From contig NC_089492.1 of the NCBI RefSeq assembly GCF_036850765.1, positions 71,860,482 through 71,924,481 on the forward strand: a DNA stretch of 64,000 nt, read 5' to 3'. The stretch is from Saccopteryx bilineata. Its lineage: Eukaryota; Chordata; Mammalia; Chiroptera; Emballonuridae. Made by a program: the position numbers and the translations under genes. This document shows, one piece after another, positions 22,681 through 34,127 of this stretch. Numbering within the stretch: the first letter of the stretch is position 1; each line of letters opens with the position of its first letter. The notes under the pieces are model-generated. The model saw only the letters and a list, made by a program, of their open reading frames with translations, did no database searches and was not told the DNA's origin.

Positions 22681-23739
22681 AATAGCTGGATTCTCCAGTA
22701 AAGAATGTTATTAGGCCATTCGGAGAAAGAACTGATATAAATATTTAAGAGTCCTTCATTTTGTTACAGCTAACCAATCCTTGCTTAGGCATAGGGCTGT
22801 TTTACTTGTTGGTTCTGTCCTTTTGAAAATCAACTTGTGATTTCTAGCCCTCTAATTATTTGAGAAAAAAGAAAGAAATGGTTGTTCCTCTTTCTCCAAA
22901 ATACCATAAAATGCCAGCCCAACCTTCTGAGAAACTGGTCAAATGTTTAGACAATCGGAGGCAGCATCCGTATAAGTGACAACACAAAGAATAAATAAGA
23001 TGGAGGCTGTGTCAGAAATAGTTGTTCTTCTACGGCCAAGGCCTGCTGACTTCTACAGTCTGCTGTGTACAATGCACAGGCTTCATTCCAGTTTCATCTT
23101 TCCCAGGGTTGAAACAGTCATGGCTCATAGTTAGCTGTTTCTTTCAATAGGATTCAGTAAACTGTAATTTTGCCTCTACATCTTCTGAATATGGGATACT
23201 TTGAACTATAATAATTTCTTTAATGCTTCACTATATGAAAAGTGTTCCAGTATCTTAAAATGCCATTTATTTTCCAAGTTAAAAAAAAAAAGATATCTCT
23301 TAAAGATTTTCCTTCTTATTCCATTGTGGGAATCCAGGATAGCATAAAAGAAACCCAAAATAATCCTGCAAAAACTACAATTAAAATTTTATTGTCTAGT
23401 CTTCCATTCCTTTTTCTAGGCCTTTGCGTGTATATATATCTATAAATATCAAAAAGTGATAAAAACACCATTTTGTAATCTTCCTTTTTTGCTTTCTATA
23501 TTTTTATCATCCTTCAAAATTTGTTACTTCTTTGGCAAATCAGAAACAGCCTCTTCTTTGTCCACAGTTGCAGCTCCTGGTGGAAGATGGTTGTTCATCA
23601 ACCCCCAGGACCACTGAGGGGCGTCATATTGGAGAGTTGAGACTGGAGGAGAGTTCTGGGTAGTAAGGCTTTCTTAGCTCAATACTCTGTGTGCTGGTGT
23701 CTTATGCTACACTCGCTTCTCCTCTTCCTTTACTCACCA
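22681..23739. other. Unique non-coding sequence
   Basis: No gene or recognised repeat. There is an A-run at 23281-23291. Confidence 0.45.
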
Positions 23740-23744
23740 TCAAG

Positions 23745-23910
23745 GTCCCTGGTTCTTACTTGGACGGCAATTCTACCCCACCTCCAGTGAATATTTGGAG
23801 ATGTCTGGATACATTTTCATTGTCATATCTGGGGATCAGCTACTCTTATGTAGTCACGAGGGGCCAGGATGCTACACATCCTATAATATCTAGGTGGAGA
23901 AATCTGGGCC
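23745..23910 (+). repeat. MER20 hAT transposon relic
   Basis: Matches the MER20 body pattern: GGCAATTCTACCCC, TTTGGAGATGTCTGGATACATTTT, GAGGGGCCAGGATGCTACACATCCTA. MER20 is an old non-autonomous DNA transposon of placental mammals. The ends are eroded. Confidence 0.75.
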
Positions 23911-24004
23911 AGATGAATAATACTGTCATTCTCCTAGACTAGAAATACAACTAATTAGCCAGTATTAATGCCTATGGTGAGATTTTTATATGCATTCTTT
24001 TAAT

Positions 24005-24230
24005 TTATTGAGTGCTTTCTATGAACTACTGAATCATCCTCAGCATTTTGTATTTATTTATCTCCTTTGTTAACCCTAACAACTCTGTGAGGGGTATACG
24101 CCTGTTTGGTCGGTCTTATGGATGGGAAAACTTAAGTTCAGGGAGCTTAAGTGACTTGCCAAAGATGACACAGCTAGTAAGTGCAAAAGCTAAGATTTAC
24201 AACCAGAGCCCGTGTTTGTAACCACTGCAG
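24005..24230 (-). repeat. MIR element
   Basis: Reverse-orientation MIR: TTGAGTGCTTTCTATG, AACAACTCTGTGAGG, GATGGGAAAACTTAAG, TTAAGTGACTTGCCAAAG, ACACAGCTAGTAAGTG and the AACCAGAGCCCGTG end. Confidence 0.85.
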
Positions 24231-24589
24231 CTTAAAATACTGGCTTTCCCATTTCCACAGCTACCATCCTACTCAGACCTTTCAGTATTCCCGGCTTTCC
24301 TGAGTCCCACCATGGATGGCCACTCTTCTGCTAGAGTCATCCTTCCAAAATGCAGTATGCTTCTCACTCCCCTGTTTATAACATCCTGAAATACTTCCCA
24401 GAGGGCGACCCTGCCCTCACTCTCTGCTGGACCTGGACTCTCACTGCTCCTGCTCCCCAAGATCTGCTGAGTGGCAATGTTCCCACTGCTCCCACTCCCT
24501 GGTTTCAGTCCTTACTCGCATTGAGGCCTCTTCCCTTTGTCTGTCTGGTAAAACCCAACACAGACCGTTGGTGCAAATTACTCCTTTCT

Positions 24590-25470
24590 TTTATTTAAAT
24601 TCTTATTTTGATATAATTCAGACAAAGAAAAATTACAATAAGAATGCAAAAAATTCTCATATTCCCTTCACCTAGATTCCCACAGTTCACAGTGTACTAC
24701 ATTTTCTTCATCCTTTGTTCTCTATAAGTACAGGTATATATTTTTCCTGATCTCTTTTAGACTTGGTTACAGACATGATGCTCCTTTGCTTATAAATAAT
24801 ATAGGATATATTTCCCAACTGCAGTAAAATTATCAAAATCAAGAAATCAGGCCCTGGCCAGTTGACTCAGTGGTAGAGCGTCGGCCTGGCGTGCAGGAGT
24901 CCCGGGTTTGATTCCTGGCCAGGGCACACAGGAGAAGTGCCCATCTGCTTCTCTACCCCTCCCTCTCTCCTTCCTCTCTGTCTCTCTCTTCCGCTCCCAC
25001 AGCGAGGCTCCATTGGAGCAAAGTTGGCTTGGGCACTGAGGATGGTACCATGGCCTCCATTGGAGCAAAGTTGGCTTGGGCACTGAGGATGGTACCTTCA
25101 AGTGCTAGAATGGCTCTGGTCACAATAGAGCAACACCCCAGATGGACTGAGCATTGCCCCCTGGTGGGCATGCTGGGTGGATCCCAGTCGGGCGCATGCG
25201 GGAGTCTGTCTGACTGCCTCCCCGTTTCCAGCTTTGGGAGAAAAAAAAATCAGGAAATCAATATTGATGCTATAGTATCATCTAATCTACATATGTTGTT
25301 ATGCTTTTGCAAATTAGAAACTTTTCAAAAAGTGTTCAAACAATGTATTTCAGCTCATTTCATTAACACCAGTATACCCTTATGATTCCTGATTTTTAGT
25401 CTGATATTAAAAGTAGTGAGCTATTAATAGTACTACTCATTCCCCAAACAACACTACATTTTTCAAAGAG
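24590..25470. repeat. Ancient L1M-type LINE 3' fragment, interrupted by a SINE
   Basis: The text on both sides of the SINE at 24850-25245 (ATTATCAAAATCA then GGAAATCAATATTGATGCTATAGTATCATCTAATCTAC) matches, from memory, an ancient mammalian L1 3' region usually found antisense. It is AT-rich and non-coding. Family and strand are uncertain. Confidence 0.5.
24850..25245 (+). mobile_element. Ves-type SINE with a 47-bp internal duplication
   Basis: Head GGCCCTGGCCAGTTGACTC at 24850, B-box GGTTTGATTCC, end GTTTCCAGCTTTGGG plus a short A tail. The flanking duplication AAAATCAAGAAATCA (24835-24849) versus AAAATCAGGAAATCA (25246-25260) differs at one base. Inside, a unit beginning CTCCATTGGAGCAAAG is repeated directly at 25008-25054 and 25055-25097. 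Confidence 0.93.
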
Positions 25471-25984
25471 GCTGCATTTATTTCTATATGGTAGAACACA
25501 TATATCTGAATATCGTTAATCACTGAAAAAGTCCTATAAAGCTACAATGGTAAAGTCATGCTTTGGATGTAATTTCAGACATGAGGGAGAATGAAACTGC
25601 TCAGGAGAAGCTTAAATACAATGATTGTGTAAAATTACTGGTCATGATGCCTTTGGTTCTTCCTTAGATTATCCCAAGTTGTTGACTGAGCTTGAGTTAT
25701 GCTATTACCCACATGGAATTAAATCTCTGGATGGTTTACTTTGTTTATAAAGGAAAGTACTAGATTATCTGCCTTTTAAAGAGGCTGAAAAAAATTATGC
25801 AATAAGCTTTCAGAATGTGAAATATGTTCTTAAATGATCTAAAATGCATTTTTAAAGTTTTCTTAAATCTCTCCTCTACTTCTGTTGTTGTGTACTAGGA
25901 TTCCTCACACGTTATGATAAGTTAGCTACTAACTGCCCCTGCTTCCATTATGACTGGTATGACAATGATGGCAGCATCTTCCAT
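25471..25984. other. Unique non-coding sequence
   Basis: No gene or repeat recognised. Confidence 0.45.
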
Positions 25985-26125
25985 TTACCAAGAGCTACTA
26001 TAGGCCAGACACCAGGCTAGAATTTATGTAGAGAACATCATCTTATTTTCACAGTTATTTTTAATAATTGTCCCTAATTCACAATGAAAAAATAGAGATA
26101 CCAAGAGGTAATATACCTAATCCAA
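25985..26125 (-). repeat. MIR-like fragment
   Basis: Shows the reversed MIR pattern (AGGCCAGACACCAGGCTAG, ATTTTCACAGTTATT, ATTCACAATGAAAAAATAGAGATACC, AGAGGTAATA). It is short and diverged. Confidence 0.5.
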
Positions 26126-26339
26126 TGGACAGGTTCCTGCCTACCCCTGCTCCCAATATTATCCTCCCAAGTCCTGACTCTGGATGACCTGTAGAGGCAA
26201 AACTAGGCCAAAAGGAGATGGGGATTCCAGTTCTTAGCCTGTGCCTGACTGGTTACATTGATCTAACCAAATATTTTTTAGCTCTCTGGACAGTGCTTGA
26301 AAAATCAGGGCATGCAAATAATTCTTTAAAGATTCATGA

Positions 26340-26595
26340 CCAGCTTTAACAAAAACTCACAGACACAGACAACAGTGTGGTGACTACCAGAGGGAAAGGG
26401 GGTGGGGGAGGTAGAAAGGGGTAAAGGGGAGATACATGGTGATGGAAGGAGACTTGAGTTGGGGAGGTGAACTCACAATACAATATAGAGTTGATGTATT
26501 GTAGAATTGTACACCTGAAATCTATAATTTTATTAACGAATATCACTCCAATATATTCAATTAAAAAGAAAAAGAAATAAAATAAAAATGCTATC
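26340..26595 (+). mobile_element. 5'-truncated L1 3' end
   Basis: Contains the L1 3'UTR wording AACTCACAGACACAGACAAC, a GGTGACTACCAGAGGG segment, a G-rich tract near 26395-26430, GATGTATTGTAGAATTGTAC ACCTGAAA, and an A-rich tail. It is non-coding. A retroviral LTR has landed just past its tail at 26602. Confidence 0.8.
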
Positions 26596-26601
26596 ACATT
26601 T

Positions 26602-26814
26602 TGTTGGGGACCGAAAAATAAACAGGGTAATTTGTAGTCTGGATTTTCGATACAGAGGTGTTGGGCCCAACTCCCCACCTCACCTGCCTAATTAAGTTAA
26701 CAAAGGGCTGTGTTTTGGTGTCCGTCCTGCCCACCCATGTTCCCTGGAAGGACTGGAAGCTAGTTACTTCTTTGTTTATAGTTAAGATGGTGGGGGTTTT
26801 TCTGTATCTGGTGG

Positions 26815-26848
<34 letters not shown>

Positions 26849-27468
26849 GTATTTTTCTGAAGTTGGAAATGGGGAGGCAGTCAGACAGACTCCCGCATGT
26901 GCCTGACCAGGATCCACCCGGCATGCCCACCAGGAAGCGATGCTCTGCCCATCTGGGGCATTGCTCTGTTGCAACCAGAGCCATTCTAGCACCTGAGGCA
27001 GAGGCTATAGAGCCATCCTCAGCACCCAGGTCAACTTTGCTCCAATGGAGCCTTGGCTGTGGGAGGGGAAGAGAGAGACAGAGAGGAAGGAGAGGGGGAG
27101 GGGTGGAGAAGCAGATGGGCACTTCTCCTATGTGCTCTGGCCGGGAATCGAACCCAGGACTCCTGCACGCCAGGCTGACGCTCTACCACTGAGCCAACCG
27201 GCCAGGGCCTGTACCTGGTGGTTTTCTTGGGTTGCCTTGGAAACATCATTGAATTGCTAATGGCCCACCTTGCCAGAAAATAAAGACGATGCCTTTCTGG
27301 GGTGGCCATGTTTTTGCGGCTTTACCAAGACAGTAGTGACTGTTGGCAATGAGCTGTGGCAATCCCTAAACCCATCCTGTATATATCTTTAAGTCTCTAT
27401 TTTTCATTCAATTTTGTACTATTTCCCACTGGAGACCCTAGACTAGACTCATTGCTCGGGTTGTAGCA
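26602..27468 (+). mobile_element. Solo endogenous-retrovirus LTR, betaretrovirus-like, split by a SINE
   Basis: Begins TGTTGGGGACCG and ends TTGTAGCA, the TG...CA rule of retroviral LTRs. It is flanked by the 6-bp repeat ACATTT (26596-26601, 27469-27474). A polyadenylation signal AATAAA is at 27279-27284. Without the Ves SINE at 26821-27209 and its duplication, the LTR is about 460 bp. Class II (betaretrovirus-like) elements usually make 6-bp duplications, and the TGTTGGG start is also typical of that class. No gag, pol or env is adjacent, so this is a solo LTR left by recombination. Confidence 0.75.
26821..27209 (-). mobile_element. Ves-type SINE inside the solo LTR
   Basis: Minus-strand head GGCCCTGGCCGGTTGGCTC at 27209 with B-box GGTTCGATTCC. 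The poly-A side appears on the plus strand as a T-rich run at 26818-26850. An 18-bp duplication TGTATCTGGTGGTTTTCT (26803-26820) versus TGTACCTGGTGGTTTTCT (27210-27227) has one mismatch. It postdates the LTR. Confidence 0.95.
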
Positions 27469-27767
27469 ACATTTATGGGTAGTTGTCTTTTCATTTTTAC
27501 TCATTGTGCATTTTCCTAGAGTGCTGCATTCACAGACACTGCCTTTGCAATATTATTTTGAGATGTATTTGCTGAGTTCAGTAATTTGAATCAAGTTAAA
27601 TTATCTAATATTTCTGTAATTTGCAAGGTCCTATAATTTTGGTCTCTGTATTTTCATAGCCTTGAGTGGGCTTTATGGAATTATCATTTGCAAAACCCTT
27701 CTGGTACAGAGCCTGTAGTTCCAAAAATCCCTATATATTACCATAATATTGAATGTTTCATTCACGG

Positions 27768-27908
27768 AAGAGGAAGAGAGAGACAGAGAGGAAGGAGGGG
27801 GTGGTGGAGAAGCAGATGGGCGCTTCTCCTGTGTGCCCTGGCTGGGAATCGAACCCGGGACTTCTGCATGCCAGGCCGATGCTCTACCACTGAGCCAACC
27901 GGCCAGGG
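27768..27908 (-). mobile_element. Ves-type SINE, 5' half only
   Basis: The tRNA-like head (GGCCCTGGCCGGTTGGCTC on the minus strand, B-box GGTTCGATTCC) and the CTTCTCC-containing segment are present, but the SINE stops in its pyrimidine stretch. The second half and tail are absent. Retroposons are usually truncated at the other end, so a later deletion is likely. Confidence 0.88.
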
Positions 27909-29145
27909 CCTAGTGTGTCTTTTAAACAAATATCTAAGTGACATGAGCAAAAGTAGCAATAGCATTCAAATTTTAATATATGTTTATCACTGAGAATTTG
28001 AAAAGGCAGAAAAAATTTAAAACTCCACTTTATCTTCTTATTCAACAAATATTATTGTTCACCTTATTGAATATGGTCTTCTGCTTTTTTTTTTTTCAAT
28101 GTGCTATATTCTATAGTGTGTGTTTATGTCATAAAAATAGGATGTTTTATAAATGTGGTAAATTCTCCCTAGAAAAGATCCACCTAATCAGAGTTTTGGT
28201 GGAAATATATGAGAATATGTTTTCTTGCATTATCAATGTACTTGTTATTTTTAATACATCTTTTCAACAGTTTCTTAGATAGTTTATCCAGATCCTAGTA
28301 CATGTATGAAGGTGTGTGAATATATATACTTATACATTTAGTTTATTAATTTAGTCTTCACAATTTATATCTATAGTTGTTTCTGAAAACTCAGTTGGTT
28401 TATCAGAGTAATACTATTGCTATTAATTGTTTCCATGGCCATGATAAACAATAGCATGAAACTGCAGAAAATTTATTAAGATGTTTGTATAGTCATTTTA
28501 ATAGCATCTAAATTCCCCTTGACTTTTTCTAAGCCTGCAGTCATGGCTTCCTTTATGGTCCTGGAAAAATGCTCAGAATGTGTGACTTAATAGTGACTCA
28601 GACATTTCAGTCCAGCTCAGATGGTATTCATTCTTTGCTGAATAAAAACAAAAGAAAGCGCTATTCTCTGGCTAACTAACACAATCCTCTCTATTATTCC
28701 CATCTCTACAGATTGCTTGAAAAGTACAGCATATTTGGAATTGCTTTCCTAAGAATTAAGCCTGGACAAACAAGCCCACACCATTCTAAGAGAAAATCCA
28801 GATCGTGTGCAGCAAATCAGGGAGCCAAGGTGGAGGAGGCCAAGGGAAGAGAAGGAGTGAGAGGAGAGGAATCCAGGTCTCTGATGGGCACGTCATGGCT
28901 TCTGAAGCCCTTTTAGGATACAGGCATAACTCTCTTTGCCAATAAGTGATCTTACATAAGACTTCTCCTTGCTCTTTGCTGGTGCCTCCTTTCCTTTGTT
29001 GCCTGAGGTCAATGACTTTCCTACGCCATCATCAGCAGCATCGCTGTCATTAGAACCATATTTTATTATAAATAAAATCAATATTGATTTCCCTTCTTAC
29101 AGTCTCTGTGTTGTTTCTATATTACTTAGTAACTAATATTAGGAT
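27909..29145. other. Unique non-coding sequence
   Basis: No gene or recognised repeat. Confidence 0.45.
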
Positions 29146-29149
29146 ATTT

Positions 29150-29360
29150 TAAAAAATATTTATTAAGTACTTTTTGGGTGCCACAGTATAAATATTTGAT
29201 ATTTATTGTATCGCACAATCTATAAGGTGGTTAATCTTATTTTCCTCATTTTGCAACTGAGGGTACTGAGAGTCAGAGAGGCTAATTAGTTTTTCCAAGG
29301 TTATATACTAAGTAAATGACAAAGCTGAGAACCAAACCAGGACTACCTATCTTATTCTAG
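29150..29360 (-). repeat. MIR-like element
   Basis: Reverse MIR order: TTTATTAAGTACTTTTTGGGTGCC, CTATAAGGTGGTTAAT, ATTTTGCAACTGAGGG, GAGAGGCTAATTAG and ACTAAGTAAATGACAAAGCTGAGAACC. Confidence 0.7.
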
Positions 29361-29419
29361 TTTATTAAATGTTTGTCAAATTGAATGTAATATAAATTAT
29401 GTGATTATAGGTTGCACAA

Positions 29420-29720
29420 ATAAGCACACACAGATACATTCTAGGCAAGAGTTTATTGAATTCAACAAATATTTACAGAGTGCTACTATCATCTGCTAAT
29501 GGACACTCAGCCACAGGAAGGAGACACAGAGATCAATAGAGTGTGTACTACAGAGCTCTCTCTGTCAGGAGAGGGAACTCTCTTTCCAACAATCTATTAA
29601 ACTCCCTTCAAGTTAGCAAACTTTTATCAAACACCTACTTTATACCAGGCATGGCACTGGACACTATGAAGAATATGAGAACAAATCTGGATCAGTCTTC
29701 CTGTGCAGAAGCTGTCAGAG
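29420..29720. repeat. Ancient L2/L3-class LINE-like relic
   Basis: Two segments, CAACAAATATTTACAGAGTGC and ATCAAACACCTACTTTATACCAGGCATGGCACTGGACACTATGAAG in outline, carry the wording of old mammalian LINE 3' ends ('...ctactatgtgccaggcactgtgctagg'). It is low-identity and the family is not fixed. Confidence 0.4.
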
Positions 29721-30269
29721 AAATGACAGCAGGATGCTCAGGGCTGCCTCATGTCAGCACAAATAAAAGGTCTCAGGGGTTAAACACAGAGAAGACAACT
29801 TGTTTCCTGAGGAGTTTAGACAGGATGTTGCTAAAGTGAACCACCAAATATGAATGGGGAATAAAAGATGACAATAAGTTTTTCCTTTTACCAAAGTCAT
29901 AAATCATGGGTGCAATCCTAGCTACTCTCTTCAAAGGGCAAGCTAGAACCACAGGGTTACCTAGGGCTGGGGAACTCGATTCCCACAGGGGTGCTGCTGT
30001 TTTTACCCATAACAATGAATGCTGATGCAACTCAAGTCCGGAAAGGAGAATGCTGAGAGATCATCAGCTCATCCTTTGAAAGGTTCAAAGATGTGAATAA
30101 GGTAAAACTTACTATTCAGGAAGATGTATTGCCCCTCTTTGGGACCCTTAAAATAGGAGACAATGTTTTGAACTTGAAGAAGGTAAATTTAGGGTGGATA
30201 GCAGAATGAAGGATGTACACAGAATGTGGTAAGGATATGGATTTGTTGTTCCAGGAAACTGTCATTTCA

Positions 30270-30790
30270 AGAAGCAATGTGGTCCGATGGTTGAGAACTG
30301 AAGTCAGACAGAGACTAGAGCCTGGGTTGGAATCACTTTCTATGTGTTTGGCACAAATAACAGTTTCCCTGAACCTCAGGTTATTTGTTTGTTTGTTTGT
30401 TTGTTTGTTTCTGAAAATTGTAGAAAATAGAAGTTAGCTTACAGGCTTAAGGGTAAGCCAATGTAAGAAACTAGTTAAAAGCAGAGGTTTCCTTCTCTTC
30501 TTTTCTCCATGTCTTTAAAGGCCTTCTGTTACTTTGGGTAAGTCATTATACTTTTATGTACTGGTATCATCCACTATTGCAAAGCAATTATAATAGTGCT
30601 GATCTCAGAATTTGGGGAATAATTGCATGAGCTAATGTGTATAAGGTGCATAGAACAGAGCAAGTGCTAGATACTTCTTAGCTGTTATCATTTATAGGGT
30701 TACTGTTAAGATTAAACAAAATAATTTTTAAAGCATTTATGACAATACCTGGTACAGAGTAACTACTAAATAAGTAGTGGTGATACGGTT
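30270..30790 (+). repeat. MIR-like relics with a (TTTG)n run
   Basis: GATGGTTGAGAACTGAAGTCAGAC and GAGCCTGGGTTGGAATCAC resemble a MIR head. TTCCCTGAACCTCAGG is followed by (TTTG)6 at 30388-30412, and GCTAATGTGTATAAGGTGCATAGAACAGAGCAAGTGC resembles a MIR tail at about 30630-30670. A second tail-like segment is near 30700-30770. Intervening sequence suggests an insertion. Confidence 0.45.
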
Positions 30791-30989
30791 ATCATTAAAA
30801 AATTTCATAAATAGATTGAAGTTTTCCTGAGTGCTTTCCTGACTAACCAAAACTGGCTGCCACAATTTTTTGCAAGTATTTTTCATTACTAGTGTCGTAT
30901 CCCAAACAGACTACGTGGTGGAGTGATCAAACCAAGTGTAGCATTTTCATTGTTTTGATTTCTGCACCTCACATATCTCATCTGGAATT

Positions 30990-31480
30990 ACCCTTCTTAG
31001 GTCATTAACCTTCCACAAGGGTATGGCTGTCCTTTCCTTAACCCTGGAATTCACCTTCTTAATTGATCAATGAACACATTTGTGCTGGGCACTTGCTGTC
31101 TCCTGCACATCATACTTCCTGCTTTTGTGAAACTTACAGCCTCATAAGAAAGGGCACTAAATATTTCCTTTATAAAAAAAAAAAAGTATGCCATGAAAGA
31201 GAAGTAGAAGCTGCTGAGGACAAAGCTAGGAGACAGTGACCCCCATCTGAAGAGCTTGCGAAAGCTTCACTGAGATATGAACTTGACGTTGAGCCCTGAC
31301 ATGCGTGGGAGCTTGGGAGCACTGTAGGCAAAGGAGGATGGGTGCTGATGCCTCCCTGAGGCTGATAGGACCGACCAGGCATTAATAACTTTCTCATCAA
31401 GGTACAGACACTCTCCAGACCTGTCTCACACTCCTGGAGAGAGGATCTATGGGATCCATTCTTTGTTGTAGATGTTATCT
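30990..31480. repeat. Possible ancient LINE-like relic
   Basis: CTGGGCACTTGCTGTCTCCTGC, TGTGAAACTTACAGCCTCATAAG, a region with CTGAGATATGAACTTGACGTTGAGCC and AGGCAAAGGAGGATGG resemble an old mammalian repeat in outline. Confidence is low. No gene was recognised. Confidence 0.3.
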
Positions 31481-31576
31481 TCATGCTCTAAACTCCCTCC
31501 TGGAGACAACTCCTGAAACACATTTTTACTTGTTTTCTCTCCCCATTTGCTTTGCATTGGATGTTTTAAATATGTT

Positions 31577-32170
31577 TGTTGGGCAGATAAGTTTGTAAAA
31601 TGTGTTTTTTAGGTTTGCTTGCTGATATTTTGCATTGGCCTAGTCAGCAATATGTGTATGTAGTCAGGAAAAGCTGCGTTGCTGGCCCTCAGGGTGGCAG
31701 ATTGCAAATTGCGGATTACCTTCCTACTTGGGAGGGATCATTGTATTGCTAACATTTGCTGGAGAAGGTATTTTTTTTCCAAGCCTGGGTTTGTCAGGAA
31801 GAGAAGGAGTGCAGATGTGGAACCAGAGCTGAGGGGCTTTGGGAGCTCGCTGAGGCTGGTGGGGCTTGGACTTTGATTCTAGGTGGAACCAGAGAAGATT
31901 CTCTGGGTTTTGGAACGGGAGAATGCATCAGGGCTTTGGGAGCTCTGAACGAGAGGGAAATTGTTTTCCCTGCCTGTTTGCTCATCTGCCAGTATGAGAC
32001 TTTAATAAACAAAATGGCCCATCATTTTTTTGGCTCCACTGTTTCTTTACTGTCTGCCCGAATCCAATGAGAACCTGCATGGCCACAATGGCAGCTGCCA
32101 CTGGCCATCATACAATGTTACCTGACTACAATTGGTTCAGGGTTTTGGTCACCCATTGTCACAATAGCTA
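31577..32170 (+). mobile_element. Probable solo LTR of an old endogenous retrovirus
   Basis: Starts TGTTGGGCAG, has a GC-rich middle with GGAACCAGAG repeated (31819, 31886), AATAAA at 32004-32009, then GGCTCCACTGTTTCTTTACTGTCTGCCC as a U5-like stretch. This resembles LTRs I recall from bats. The 3' boundary and target duplication are not clear, and no viral genes flank it. Confidence 0.45.
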
Positions 32171-32719
32171 ATAAGCAGAGACTGGGTCTGAGAGGGTAAC
32201 AGGCATCTTTTGGGTAATTAGGTAACCAAGATTGCCAGCAACTCGAGAAGATAGGCAGCATATCATAGCCCAAAGCCTGCCTTACAATCTCAGTTGCGAG
32301 GGATGATTATTACTTTTTCACATAAGGTTAGTACAATGCTGGGCATGCAGTTAGTGATAAAGTAGGATAGCTGGTTCCCAGCATTGTAAGAGTCATCAAA
32401 CAGGATGGCCTGTTCCCAGGACTATAATTTCTTCTCCATGGCTTTCTGATCTAATCACAGTCTTTACTGCTTCTTGGGCTCCAATCATCTCCTTAAGGCT
32501 ATGAAAGAGTCAGGCTTCAGTAATTCTCCTCAGGGGTATGGGAGCATCTGGCTTCAGTAGTTCTCCTGCATTCTTGAGTGAGGGTGCTAAAGAAAATCTC
32601 AAATATAGGTTACATATACATATATATATATATGTATATATATATGTTGTTGGTTGTACCCTATCATATATATATATATGTTGTTGATTGTACCCTATCA
32701 AATATACTATTTCCTAGGT
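32171..32719. other. Unique sequence with a TA-rich 34-bp tandem repeat
   Basis: At about 32635-32700 the segment (TA)n-GTTGTTGRTTGTACCCTATCA occurs twice with a 34-base period (GTTGTT at 32646 and 32680), one base differing. The rest is unrecognised and non-coding. Confidence 0.6.
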
Positions 32720-33720
32720 TTAGATTTAGATTAATATTAGATTTATAGAAGAATTGAGAGGATTGTAAGTTCAGAGTTCTCATATACCTTACAGCCAGTT
32801 TCCCTTATTATCAATATCTTACATTGGTATAGTACATTTATGACAATTGTGGAATCAATTTTGATACATGATCATTAAATAAAATCCATACTTTATTTGG
32901 ATTTTTTTAGTTTTTACAAAGTGTCCTTTTCCTGTTCCAAAATGTTATCCAGGACACCACATCACATTTAGATGTTACATTTCTTAGGTACCTCTTGACT
33001 GTGACAGTGTCTGAAACTTTCCTTATTTTAGATGACCTGGACCATTTTGAGAGTACTTGGCAGGTACTTTTTTCAGTGCCTTTCTGTAGGAACTTGGTGT
33101 CTTTCTCATGATTAGACTGGAATAATATGTTCTTAGAAAAAGACAGTAGAGGTGAGGAGCCATTTCATCATGTCACAGCAAGTGTAGGCTGATAACATCA
33201 ACATGACATCACTGTTGATGCTGATCTTGATCCTGGCTGAAGTAGTGATTGTCAGCTCTCTCCACTGTAGAGTTACTCTTTCTTCCCCTTTCCATACAGT
33301 GCTCTTTCGTAGGAAGTCACTTTCCGTAGGCCATACTGACACAATGGAGAGTTATGCTCCTCCTTAAAAGTGTCTACATACATTATTTTGAATTTTTCTG
33401 CTTCAAAGATTTATCTCTTTTCCCCATTTATTTATTAGTTGGTAATCTATTTGTAACAGTTTTTACTAATGGACATTTATTTTATACTTGGGATTATAAT
33501 TCAATACTACATCTTATATTTTGTTGTTCAAAGTATTCCAGCTTTGGCCATTGGGAACTTTTTCAGTTGACTTCTGTGTTCTTTTGACAGACCCATATTA
33601 ATATAGGTATTCTCTTTCTTATTTTCTGACACCACAAATTCTCCAGGTTCACTTTGTATATTTTCTGCCCTGTTCCTAGAATCTTGGCCTTCCTCCAAGA
33701 ATCTCTGTTCCTTTTATTGA
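32720..33720. repeat. Ancient L1M-type LINE 3' region
   Basis: Long stretches match, from memory, an old mammalian L1 3' region: GATTAGACTGGAATAATATG, TCACTGTTGATGCTGATCTTGATC, CTCCACTGTAGAGTTACTCTTTC, GTAGGAAGTCACTTTCCGTAGG, CTACATACATTATTTTGAATT, CAGCTTTGGCCATTGGGAAC. It is non-coding and interrupted by indels. Orientation is probably antisense but not asserted. Confidence 0.6.
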
Positions 33721-34127
33721 GAAGGTTTTAGAAACCAAGATCTGGATGCTAGATGTACTGCATTGAATTTTAATAAGCTGCAGCTAGTATACCCATGAAT
33801 ATTGTTTTTGGTCCAAATGCATAAAGCATAAAACAAAGAGGAGCTGTGCTAACAGAAATAGGCTAAGAGCCTAACTTACATAAAGTAAGCTCATCCATGC
33901 ATTCTCATTTCTGTTAGAGTTAGTGGTGGAGCTTTATGAACATAGACTTATGTTGCTGTTACTCCAAATAAAATGTTAGCTACATGCCAAAGGTTAGAAG
34001 TGGTGGGATTCTCATGGATATTCAGTAGTATTAAGATCAGATGAGAAACATGGCCGAGGGGAGATAAAACAGTTAGATACAAATTCCAGGGACCAATCCA
34101 GACAAGGAGAATCACAGAAAAAAAAAT
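33721..34127. other. Unique non-coding sequence
   Basis: No gene or repeat recognised. It ends in an A-rich stretch that served as the L1-B insertion site. Confidence 0.45.

Noticed and set aside
24850..24925. tRNA gene call from A- and B-boxes
   Set aside because: The boxes belong to SINE heads, which derive from tRNA but no longer fold as a complete cloverleaf and run on into the SINE body. The same applies to all SINEs listed.
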